Position numbers and translations under genes: made by a program
Shown: positions 14,568-21,953 of the stretch, one piece after another
How the letters are laid out: each line of letters starts with the position of its first letter
How positions within the stretch are numbered: the first letter of the stretch is position 1
NCBI GenBank assembly: GCA_910585295.1
Contig: CAJUDE010000024.1
Coordinates: forward strand, 1-35,890
Direction of reading: 5' to 3'
Source: an uncultured Lachnospiraceae bacterium
GTDB taxonomy: Bacteria; Bacillota; Clostridia; Lachnospirales; Lachnospiraceae
Length of the DNA stretch: 35,890 bases
The notes under the pieces: model-generated
Told to the model about the DNA's origin: nothing
What the model saw: the letters and a program-made list of their open reading frames with translations, nothing else
Database searches by the model: none

Positions 14568-15993
14568 TCTTTTCCTCCTTACTGTAGGCATCGCCTATGA
14601 AACAGCGGGCAACGGCTGGCAGCCGGACAGACACTGCAAACGTATCCTCTTCTTCCGCCACAAAAACACTGCCCCCCTGCAATTTAGCCATTTTCTGCAC
14701 GCTTTTCAATCCAATTTTATTGCTTTCCACCTGACCGCAGTCCTCCCGTTTCCAATTCAGGAACGTGAACTCCACATTCCCTTTCTCAACCGCCGTCTTA
14801 ATTAGCACTGGCCTGTCCTTTTGCCCATACTTTAAAATATTAGAAAACAAGTTATTGGACATCCGCTGGAACAGCGCCCGGTTCCCACAGACCTTTACGG
14901 TTTCCGGCGCCTGAAAATCTGCCTGCACCTGAAAGCCCTTCAGCCTTAAAAACTCCCGGTTCCCCTCTATTTCCTCCATCAGCTCCCACAGGGAAACCTC
15001 TGCCAGCTCTGCCTTCTCGTTCTTTTCATAGACCAATGCATACTCAAACATTTTATCGGACAATGCGCGGATTTCCTCCACCTTTTCAATGCACCTGGCG
15101 ATGTACTCTTCCTGTTTTTGCAAGGAACATTTCTTCTGCCCTATAATTTCCAAGTATCCGTACAAAGTTGTCATAGGCGTCCTTAAATCATGGGAAATAG
15201 ACCTTATTAAATCACGGTTTGCTTTTATCCCTTCCTGTTCCCTGCGGATATTCTCATCTAACGCCAGGCGCATCCCATCCAGGTTCTTTGCTAAAATTCC
15301 AATTTCGTCTTTCCCTTTTACCGTAACCAGATGTTCCAAGTCCCCTTCCGCCATAATAAGGATCTCATCTTTTAATTTGCCCACATACCGCATCCGGTTC
15401 CATACATAACAAATCACTGGGCTAAAAAACAAAAGGCTTACCGCCAGGGAGAAGAAAAAATAAGGCAATATCATCATCACTTGATGCATAGAATAGACCA
15501 TTACCTGTTCGGTGGTATCCGCAAATTCCAAATACCCTATATAGTCCATCCCCGTATAGACTTCCACACTATCATACCAGAAGAAATGGCTGGTAAGGGA
15601 ATCCCAATCGGGAGGCTCAATGGCGCGGAACTGATATGTGCTGTCTTCCCCATAAAAGGCAATATAAGTATAACCGTCATTATATTTTTCAATATCCAAA
15701 AGCCTTATCAGCTCCTCCGTTCCCACTTCGCCAAAATTGATATTTTTTGCTTTCTCTTGCATCTCTTCCATCATTTTTTCTGGGTTATACTGAATGACGC
15801 CATGCTCCACCAGCTTTACATAAACCCAGTCCTGCCGCTGCATCAGAAAGCGGAAACAGCAGATGGCCAGGAACACGCATGCAAACAACAGCCAAAAAAG
15901 CCTCCCTGTCATTTTTTCTGGCAGCCAGAAGAGCCTGCCAGTCCCATTTTTTACCCAACGCTTTCCCCTGCTTGCTTCTATTTGCCTATTCAC
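14542..15993 (-). CDS. Sensor histidine kinase (HAMP, HisKA, HATPase)
   Basis: This 483-aa membrane kinase has a first transmembrane helix at about residues 30-50 and an extracellular sensor region of about 125 residues. A second helix (ILPYFFFSLAVSLLFF) and a HAMP linker follow. The phospho-acceptor box is SISHDLRTPMTTLYGY, and the ATPase has the N box NNLFSNILKYG and a GLKSVQKM G2 box. The G1 box is not of the usual DxGxG form, a feature also seen in other Firmicute kinases with this IGLKSVQKM ending. The start taken is GTG at 15993, with AAGGGG upstream and an 8-base overlap with the response regulator stop. An ATG eight codons earlier is possible. It would phosphorylate the regulator encoded just upstream. 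The signal is unknown. Confidence 0.9.
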   Translation of the reverse strand: MNRQIEASRGKRWVKNGTGRLFWLPEKMTGRLFWLLFACVFLAICCFRFLMQRQDWVYVKLVEHGVIQYNPEKMMEEMQEKAKNINFGEVGTEELIRLLDIEKYNDGYTYIAFYGEDSTYQFRAIEPPDWDSLTSHFFWYDSVEVYTGMDYIGYLEFADTTEQVMVYSMHQVMMILPYFFFSLAVSLLFFSPVICYVWNRMRYVGKLKDEILIMAEGDLEHLVTVKGKDEIGILAKNLDGMRLALDENIRREQEGIKANRDLIRSISHDLRTPMTTLYGYLEIIGQKKCSLQKQEEYIARCIEKVEEIRALSDKMFEYALVYEKNEKAELAEVSLWELMEEIEGNREFLRLKGFQVQADFQAPETVKVCGNRALFQRMSNNLFSNILKYGQKDRPVLIKTAVEKGNVEFTFLNWKREDCGQVESNKIGLKSVQKMAKLQGGSVFVAEEEDTFAVSVRLPAVARCFIGDAYSKEEKNERAADKK

Positions 15994-16750
15994 ATCGGTA
16001 CCCCTTTCCCCAAACATTTTTAATTATTTTCGGATTATGGGGGTCTTTTTCTATTTTCCCCCTCAAATTTCGGATATGTACCATCACCGTATTTGCCGCC
16101 CCATAATAATAATCCTCTTCCCAGATACTCTCATACAAATGCTGGACTGGGAATATCTGCCCCCGGTGCTTGCCCAGCAAACATAAAATTGCAAACTCAA
16201 TATCTGTCAGCTCGATTTCCTCCCCATCCAGCAAGACGGTTCCCTGGTCTTCCTGAATCTGAATCCCTGGCAGGGAAATAACATTCCCCAAAACCTGCCG
16301 CTCCCTGCCCGCCTCTTCTGCTTCCCCCAATGCCGCGGCTGCGCCGCTCCCTGCATTTTTGCCCTGATAGACCTGGTATCTGCGTATCAACGCCTTTACC
16401 CTGCTTAGAAGCTCCTGATAAGAAAAAGGCTTGGGCAGGTAATCATCCCCGCCGCTGGAAAACCCCAAGGTCTTATCCTCCACCTGCGACCTTGCGCTTA
16501 AAAATAAAATAGGCGTATTATTGTTTTTACGGATTTCCATACAAACCTGATACCCATTCATGTTAGGCATCATAACATCCAGTATAACCAAGTCATACTC
16601 TTTCGCCTGGATAGCCGCCAATGCTTCCCGGCCATTGGAAGCCTCGTCCACCTGATACCCCTCGCCTGACAGCAGTATATTTACCACCTCCCGGATTTCC
16701 TGGTTATCGTCCACCATCAAAATCTGCGGTATGCCGTTTATTTCCACCAT
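15986..16750 (-). CDS. OmpR/PhoB-family response regulator
   Basis: The 254-aa protein has a receiver domain (about 8-125: acidic pair VDDN, phospho-Asp in LVILDVMMP, Ser in LSARS, Lys in LPKPF). A Gly/Ala-rich linker (about 135-160) precedes a winged-helix DNA-binding domain (165-254: ELTDIEFAILCLLGKHRGQIF...IRNLRGKIEKDPHNPKIIKNVWGKGYRC). It is the first gene of the regulator-kinase-greA operon, with AGGAGA before the ATG. It is divergent from the yfhO-gtrA-csbB operon. TTAAGA repeats in the shared promoter region are a natural binding site for this protein, so it probably controls surface glycosylation and itself; this is inferred from position. Confidence 0.94.
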   Translation of the reverse strand: MVEINGIPQILMVDDNQEIREVVNILLSGEGYQVDEASNGREALAAIQAKEYDLVILDVMMPNMNGYQVCMEIRKNNNTPILFLSARSQVEDKTLGFSSGGDDYLPKPFSYQELLSRVKALIRRYQVYQGKNAGSGAAAALGEAEEAGRERQVLGNVISLPGIQIQEDQGTVLLDGEEIELTDIEFAILCLLGKHRGQIFPVQHLYESIWEEDYYYGAANTVMVHIRNLRGKIEKDPHNPKIIKNVWGKGYRCE

Positions 16751-16780
16751 GTTTCATCTCCTGTCTCAAATTCTATGGAC

Positions 16781-16808
16781 ATTTTAGCATAAAGCTTCCT
16801 TATTTCAA
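16781..16808 (-). promoter_or_regulatory. Promoter of the two-component system operon
   Basis: On the minus strand TTGAAA (16803-16808) and TAAAAT (16781-16786) are 16 bases apart, about 30 bases upstream of the response regulator start. Confidence 0.65.
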
Positions 16809-16810
16809 AA

Positions 16811-16868
16811 ATTCTTAAGAATCTTTAAGATTTTCTTTGGTGAATTTTTAAGAAATTAAATTTATACT
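16811..16868 (+). promoter_or_regulatory. TTAAGA repeats and promoter of the yfhO operon
   Basis: Three TTAAGA hexamers start at 16815, 16825 and 16848. The first two are spaced 10 bases apart, as in OmpR/PhoB-type boxes. A TATACT -10 box lies at 16863-16868 with no good -35 box at the right distance, typical of an activator-dependent promoter. The repeats also lie just upstream of the divergent promoter of the response regulator. Confidence 0.6.
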
Positions 16869-16921
16869 TTTTTTGCAGCCACAGATAGCGCTGCCTCGTT
16901 TTACTATTTTAGGAGGGCATT

Positions 16922-19537
16922 ATGGACAGGAAATTTTATCAAAAATATTTTTACCCACTATGTTTAGCTATATTTCCTATTCTCTGCACATTACTGATAC
17001 TGCCAAAGAATTCTATCTTTGGTTCTGAGGGGGACTGGTTCAGCCAGCACCTTGCCATAGCAGAGCAATTCCGTTCTATTTTTTACGAAACTGGGCAGAT
17101 ATTGCCAGACTTTACCCTTGCCGGGTCAGGGAGCAATATCTATGATTTTTCTTATTATGGGCTGCTGCGGCCGGATGTGCTGATTTCTTTCCTCCTTCCG
17201 CAGGTACCCATGGCATGGATCCTATCCATTTATGCAGTGCTTGAGATTATGGGCGGGAGTATTCTTTGTTATTGCTGGCTGAAAAAGCATGTATCCATCC
17301 CATTTTTTGCTTTTATGGGAGGCATCCTTTATTCCTGCGCCACATGCTTCTACCAGGCGCACCATCAAGTGATGTTTGTAAATTACCTGCCATTTTTGCT
17401 CCTTGCGCTGCTTGGGGTTGACCGAATGCTTGCAAAGGAAAAACATGGGCTGTTAGTCCTATCCCTGACGCTTGTTTACTTACATAGCTATTATTTTGCC
17501 CCGTCCATACTGGCAGCCGTTTTCCTTTATTTTCTGTTTTGCCTTTTTTCCAAGCAGGGGCAAAACCCAGAAGATCGGAAAATCAGATATTGGATACGGC
17601 TATTTTTCTCCATTGGGATTTCCATTGGAATTGCGGCGGTATTATTGCTGCCCACTGGGCTGGATTTGCTTTCTACAAAAAAGGATGCGGGCATCCCCCC
17701 TTCCTTGTCAGAAATATGCTCTGTCCAGTTCTCTATGGAATCCTTGCTGTACCACCCGGGAGGGTGCGGGCTTAGCCTTATCTGCCTCTATACGCTGCTT
17801 TTAGGCGTCCGCCGCAAAAGCACCCGCGCCTTAAGCATATTGCTGCTTACCTGCCTTATGTGGAATGCATGCCCTTATTTGTTGAGCGGGCTATTGTATA
17901 TTCGCTATAAAGTATTAATCCCGCTGGTTCCATTTCTGCTGTTGCTATGCACCAAGGCATTAGAGCTGCTGTATACCGGCAAGGAACGCCACAGCCTGTT
18001 ATGCGGCCTGCTCTGCCTGATCCCTGCATACTTTTTTGAAATACCTGCTGCTGTGCTCACGGACGCGGCATTGACCGCAGCAATATTTGCAGCGGCTGCC
18101 TTACTGGGAAAGCTCCCATTTGCAAGTTCTGTTGTTTGGAAAAAGCAATTCCAGCTTCCAGCTTACCTTCTGCTGTGCATCCCTCCCGCAATAGCGCTAA
18201 TTACTGTAAGCAGCAATGACCAATTTATCTCCGCTTCCGACGCCCGGCAGGCTGTCTTTTCCACAAAAGAGCTGGAAGCATTAAATATGGATAAAAGTTA
18301 TCGCTTTGACTGCCTCACAGAACCTTATGCAAATGTAAATGTGCTGCCCTTACAAGGCATGGGAAGCACAACCATGTACTCTTCTGTGACAGACAAAAGC
18401 TATGCAGATTTTTATTATAATGTTTGCAAAAACCCAATCCGTGTCCGGAACCGGGTGGCGCTGATGACGGATGCAAACCCTTTTTTCGCTTACCTGATGG
18501 GAATACGTTACATTCAGGCAAAAGATTCCGCCCTCCCTTGGGGCTATACGCCTATTTTAACAAAAGGGCATACGGTAATAGCAGAAAACAGCAATACGCT
18601 GCCTATTGCTTACACCAGCAGTTCCCTGATGGGGCAGGATGAATTTGACAAGCTTTCCTTCCCTTACACGCTGGAAGCTCTGGTAAACTATACGATTGCC
18701 GACCCTTCCCAGTTGGGAAACGAAAATGAGGGCGCCACCGCAAAAGATTTTATGGAACGCACCAAAATTTCCCCGGTTTCTTTGGGGCGGCTAACTGGGC
18801 AGTGCTTAGATAGCCTGTTCCAAGGCTCTGACGCTGTTTCCTGGCAGCAGGGGAACGAAGGGGAAGCCCTGACGGTTTCCCTGAAAAAGGAACAAAGGGT
18901 GTCCATCCCCCTGGCAAGCCCTTTGGACAGCAAATTACTGATTTGCTCGTTCCATGTAGAATCCCCTAAGGGTAAAGAAGTCACCATAGATATCAATGGG
19001 ATAAGGAATAAGCTGTCCAGCAGCCATGCGCCATATCCAAACCAAAACCATGAGTTTACTTACATAATCTCTTCTGCTGAGAAAATAAAAACTTTGGATA
19101 TCACCCTAAAGCCTGGGGAATACATTCTGTCTGAATTAATGTTTTGGACGATGGACATCAAGCGATGGGGCAACCAGACAGCTTCCCCGGCAACTTTCTC
19201 TGAGACAGCCGGCAACCCTCTGTTTGAAGGGACCGCCTCTTGTGGGGAAGGCAGCTTCTTTGTTACCTCATACCCTTTCCGCAAGGGCTATACGGTATGG
19301 GTAGACGGGGAAAAAACGCCTGTCCTCTCCGTCAACCAAGGGTTTGTGGGGTTCCCCCTGACGGCAGGGTTCCATAAAGTCACAATCACTTACCGCCCGC
19401 CTGGCAAAACGGCTGCAATAGCCATCAGCATTGCCTCGCTGGCCCTGCTGTTTGGCGCTATGTTTTTGGAAAACCGAATCCGGGCAGCAGCAAAAAAGAA
19501 TTCCCGTAACCTTAACAAAGGTTCTCAACATAAATAA
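16922..19537 (+). CDS. yfhO: YfhO-family membrane protein (GT-C type glycosyltransferase)
   Basis: The 871-aa protein has about a dozen transmembrane helices in its first 430 residues, then a large extracellular region rich in beta strands (about 430-835). A last helix near residue 840 is followed by a basic tail. The N-terminal segment (GSEGDWFSQHLAIAEQF) corresponds to the first extracellular loop, where GT-C enzymes keep an acidic catalytic residue. In Bacillus subtilis, YfhO is the extracytoplasmic enzyme that puts GlcNAc on lipoteichoic acid from undecaprenyl phosphate-GlcNAc, together with CsbB and GtcA. Both partners follow here (gtrA 25 bases later, then csbB overlapping), so the same three-step role is likely. 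The sugar and the acceptor polymer are not proven. AGGAGG lies five bases before the ATG. Confidence 0.9.
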   Translation: MDRKFYQKYFYPLCLAIFPILCTLLILPKNSIFGSEGDWFSQHLAIAEQFRSIFYETGQILPDFTLAGSGSNIYDFSYYGLLRPDVLISFLLPQVPMAWILSIYAVLEIMGGSILCYCWLKKHVSIPFFAFMGGILYSCATCFYQAHHQVMFVNYLPFLLLALLGVDRMLAKEKHGLLVLSLTLVYLHSYYFAPSILAAVFLYFLFCLFSKQGQNPEDRKIRYWIRLFFSIGISIGIAAVLLLPTGLDLLSTKKDAGIPPSLSEICSVQFSMESLLYHPGGCGLSLICLYTLLLGVRRKSTRALSILLLTCLMWNACPYLLSGLLYIRYKVLIPLVPFLLLLCTKALELLYTGKERHSLLCGLLCLIPAYFFEIPAAVLTDAALTAAIFAAAALLGKLPFASSVVWKKQFQLPAYLLLCIPPAIALITVSSNDQFISASDARQAVFSTKELEALNMDKSYRFDCLTEPYANVNVLPLQGMGSTTMYSSVTDKSYADFYYNVCKNPIRVRNRVALMTDANPFFAYLMGIRYIQAKDSALPWGYTPILTKGHTVIAENSNTLPIAYTSSSLMGQDEFDKLSFPYTLEALVNYTIADPSQLGNENEGATAKDFMERTKISPVSLGRLTGQCLDSLFQGSDAVSWQQGNEGEALTVSLKKEQRVSIPLASPLDSKLLICSFHVESPKGKEVTIDINGIRNKLSSSHAPYPNQNHEFTYIISSAEKIKTLDITLKPGEYILSELMFWTMDIKRWGNQTASPATFSETAGNPLFEGTASCGEGSFFVTSYPFRKGYTVWVDGEKTPVLSVNQGFVGFPLTAGFHKVTITYRPPGKTAAIAISIASLALLFGAMFLENRIRAAAKKNSRNLNKGSQHK

Positions 19538-19561
19538 TCTAAACAGAAAAGAGGAAGAACA

Positions 19562-20047
19562 ATGAAAAATGAGTTATTGACCGCTACAACGCATCTGCCG
19601 CAAAAAAACGTCTCCAAACATTCGATCCAGGAACTTGTCAGCTACCTGCTGACAGGGGGCGCCACCACCCTTGTGAATTATGTGGTGTACTTAAGCCTGC
19701 TGCGCTTTGAAATGAATTACCTGGCCGCAAATACCATAGCCTGGGCCTTTGCAGTCACCTTTGCTTATTTTAGCAACCGTATCTTTGTTTTCCATTCCGA
19801 GAACCAGGTTCTCAAAGAGCTTCTGTCCTTTGTCTCCCTGCGGTTCCTCACGCTTTTGGCAGAAAACGCCCTATTGCTCTTCTTTATCCAGGGCTGCCAA
19901 TTTGACAAAACATTTTCCAAAGTTGCCGTCAGTTTTGTGACTGTAATTGCCAACTATGTAATCTGCAAATGCCAGATTTTCCAAACGCCTGCCAGGGTCC
20001 CAAACACCTGCGCCATCACAGAGAAAGGAGAAAAAATCCATGAATAA
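19562..20047 (+). CDS. GtrA/GtcA-family membrane protein (polyprenyl-phosphate-sugar flippase candidate)
   Basis: The 161-aa protein has four hydrophobic helices (about residues 28-45, 52-72, 92-112 and 122-142) and the family pattern ELVSYLLTGGATTLVNYVVY near the start and YFSNRIFVF after helix 2. GtrA/GtcA proteins are thought to move the lipid-linked sugar made by a CsbB/GtrB enzyme to the outer face of the membrane. Its last eight bases overlap the start of the csbB-like gene, implying coupled translation. A short hydrophilic N-terminal tail (about 20 residues) precedes the membrane domain. The upstream partner is YfhO, which would use the flipped sugar. Confidence 0.9.
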   Translation: MKNELLTATTHLPQKNVSKHSIQELVSYLLTGGATTLVNYVVYLSLLRFEMNYLAANTIAWAFAVTFAYFSNRIFVFHSENQVLKELLSFVSLRFLTLLAENALLLFFIQGCQFDKTFSKVAVSFVTVIANYVICKCQIFQTPARVPNTCAITEKGEKIHE

Positions 20048-21023
20048 GCTGAGCATTATCGTACCATGTTACAATGAAGAAGAGGTTGTGTCACTTTTTT
20101 ACCGGGAAACCTGCCGTGCAGTCACTGCAATCCCAGACCTAGACTATGAATTTATCTTTATTGACGATGGAAGCAAGGACCATACACTGGATATCCTCCG
20201 GCTCCTCTGTTACCAGGATAAAAATTGCCATTATATTTCCTTTTCCCGGAATTTTGGCAAGGAAGCCGCTATGTATGCCGGACTGGAACAATCTACTGGC
20301 GATTATTGCGTGATTATGGACGCGGATTTACAGCACCCCCCAACGCTCCTTGCCCCTATGTACCATGCTGTCAGCCAGGAAGGATATGGCTGCTGTGCAG
20401 GGAAACGCATTGGGAGGGAAGGGGACAGCGCGCTTCGGAGCATGCTTTCTAAGAATTTTTACAAAGTGATACAGAAAATGACCCATATGGATATGAGCGA
20501 TGGCGCTGGGGACTTCCGCATGATGAACCGCACCATGGTAGACGCCATCCTGCAAATGAAAGAATATAACCGTTATACAAAAGGCATCTTTTCTTTTGTA
20601 GGGTTTGAAACGAAATGGCTGGAATTCCACAATGTGCAGCGTGCCGCCGGAACCTCAAAATGGAACCTGGGAAGCTTATTCTCCTATGCCTTTGACGGAA
20701 TTTTATCCTTCTCAACGGCTCCATTGAAACTGCCTGGCATCTTTGGCTCCCTCCTGCTTTTGGCCGCAGCCTTGTTGGGCGGCTCCGGATTGGTGCAGCA
20801 GCTCTTTTTCCACCATAGCATGGGTACCTTATATTATATTTCCACCATTGTTATATTTTTAAGCGGGCTGCAGATGATGATGACCTTTATTCTGGGGGAA
20901 TACTTATCCAAAGATTACCTGGAAAATAAAAAACGCCCCCTGTATATTGTAAAGGAACAGGACTCCCAACCTGCATCCAGCAGTGTATGCGACATTACCC
21001 CTATCAGGCGCAATGCAATGTAA
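20040..21023 (+). CDS. csbB: Family 2 glycosyltransferase, CsbB/GtrB-like polyprenyl-phosphate sugar synthase
   Basis: This 327-aa protein has a GT-A catalytic domain (about 1-225) with NEEEVV, IDDGSKD, the metal-binding DADLQHP and GDFRMMNR motifs. Two C-terminal transmembrane helices (about 228-250 and 262-285) and a polar tail follow. The family transfers a sugar from a UDP-sugar to undecaprenyl phosphate on the cytoplasmic face of the membrane. With GtrA (flippase) and YfhO (final transferase) it completes a three-component pathway for decorating a cell-wall polymer. The gene begins inside the last codons of gtrA, with AAAGGAG upstream. It ends before a 105-base inverted repeat that probably terminates the operon. 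Confidence 0.92.
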   Translation: MNKLSIIVPCYNEEEVVSLFYRETCRAVTAIPDLDYEFIFIDDGSKDHTLDILRLLCYQDKNCHYISFSRNFGKEAAMYAGLEQSTGDYCVIMDADLQHPPTLLAPMYHAVSQEGYGCCAGKRIGREGDSALRSMLSKNFYKVIQKMTHMDMSDGAGDFRMMNRTMVDAILQMKEYNRYTKGIFSFVGFETKWLEFHNVQRAAGTSKWNLGSLFSYAFDGILSFSTAPLKLPGIFGSLLLLAAALLGGSGLVQQLFFHHSMGTLYYISTIVIFLSGLQMMMTFILGEYLSKDYLENKKRPLYIVKEQDSQPASSSVCDITPIRRNAM

Positions 21024-21041
21024 CAGACTGTTTTAAACTGC

Positions 21042-21146
21042 AAAGGGGCTGTTGCAAAATGCAGCTTATATACAATATATGGCAGAGATTACAAAGTTCT
21101 GAATACCATATCTTGTATATAACAGCTATTTTGCAACAGCCCCTTT
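21042..21146. repeat. Long inverted repeat after csbB (terminator or MITE-like)
   Basis: Perfect 19-bp arms AAAGGGGCTGTTGCAAAAT (21042-21060) and their complement (21128-21146) flank 67 bases. The interior is itself largely self-complementary: a TATATACAA-type arm pairs with TTGTATATA, and TATGG with CCATA. It could fold into a stem of about 45 pairs with T residues after it, acting as a terminator for csbB and, in reverse, for hypB. Its length exceeds a normal terminator and suggests a small non-autonomous mobile element. The TGTTGCAAAA core also occurs in the terminator at 4460-4507. Confidence 0.8.
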
Positions 21147-21205
21147 TATCTTATAAGGAAAGGCCATGTTACACGAAAGTGTGAAAGCATCTTTCCTATA
21201 AGATA
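21147..21205 (+). repeat. Structured repeat, copy E (third hairpin only)
   Basis: TATCTTATAaGGAAAG (21147-21162) and CTTTCCTATAAGATA (21191-21205) form the terminal arms seen in copies B and D. The enclosed GTTACACGAAAGTGTGAAAG is clearly related to GTCACGCGAAAGCGTGAAAG in copy B (minus strand). Only this hairpin is present, in plus orientation, and it is joined end to end with the long inverted repeat at 21042-21146. Confidence 0.75.
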
Positions 21206-21237
21206 TAAAATGGGTCTGTAGGGCAAACTGCCTGCCA

Positions 21238-21915
21238 CTATTCCATCCCCTGCTGCCACTTCTTCACTTCCGACCGAAGCCAGTTTGCCCAGCCCTCTAT
21301 CCCTTCGCCGGTCTTTGCCGAAATCGGAATCACCTTAATATCTGGGTTCAGCTTCCTTGCCCGTTCCATACATTCCTCTAAATCAAAATCAAAATATTCC
21401 ATAACATCGATTTTATTTATAAGCAGCACATCACAGACGCGAAACATCAACGGATACTTTAAGGGCTTGTCATCCCCTTCCGGCACGCTTAAAATCATAG
21501 CGTTTTTGGACGCCCCTGTATCAAATTCCGCTGGGCAGACAAGGTTGCCCACATTTTCTAGAATAGCCAGGTCAATCCCCTCTGCCCCAAGCCCTTTTAT
21601 GCCCTGGCGCGTCATATCCGCATCTAAATGGCACATGCCGCCGGTATGGAGCTGGACTACTTTTACGCCTGTCTTGGAAATTGCCTGCGCATCCACATCC
21701 GAATCAATATCTGCTTCCATCACGCCAATTGCCATTTCGTCTTTTAAAGCCTCTATCGTCTTGGTTAGCGTAGTAGTCTTCCCTGCCCCTGGAGAAGACA
21801 TCAGGTTCAGCAAAAATGTTTTCTGCTTTTTTAACTCCTGCCGCAGGCTTTCGGCATCCTTATCATTATCCTCAAAAATACTCTGTTTAATCTCTAAAAT
21901 TTTAAATTCACCCAT
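21238..21915 (-). CDS. hypB: Hydrogenase nickel incorporation GTPase HypB
   Basis: HypB is the GTPase that, with HypA, loads nickel into [NiFe]-hydrogenase (and sometimes urease). The 225-aa protein has the P-loop MSSPGAGKTTT (40-49), the family-specific EADIDSDVDAQ, the interface Cys-His pair in GGMCHLDADM, ENVGNLVCPAEFD, and the base-recognition NKID. It lacks the His-rich or CxxCGC nickel-storage N terminus found in some homologues. No hypA, other hyp gene or hydrogenase gene is present on either side, which is unusual. The upstream gene on the same strand is a chemoreceptor, 38 bases away, so the two may be co-transcribed. Confidence 0.95.
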   Translation of the reverse strand: MGEFKILEIKQSIFEDNDKDAESLRQELKKQKTFLLNLMSSPGAGKTTTLTKTIEALKDEMAIGVMEADIDSDVDAQAISKTGVKVVQLHTGGMCHLDADMTRQGIKGLGAEGIDLAILENVGNLVCPAEFDTGASKNAMILSVPEGDDKPLKYPLMFRVCDVLLINKIDVMEYFDFDLEECMERARKLNPDIKVIPISAKTGEGIEGWANWLRSEVKKWQQGME

Positions 21916-21953
21916 GGTTAGCTTCCCTATACCCTTTCTTCTTATACTTGCGC

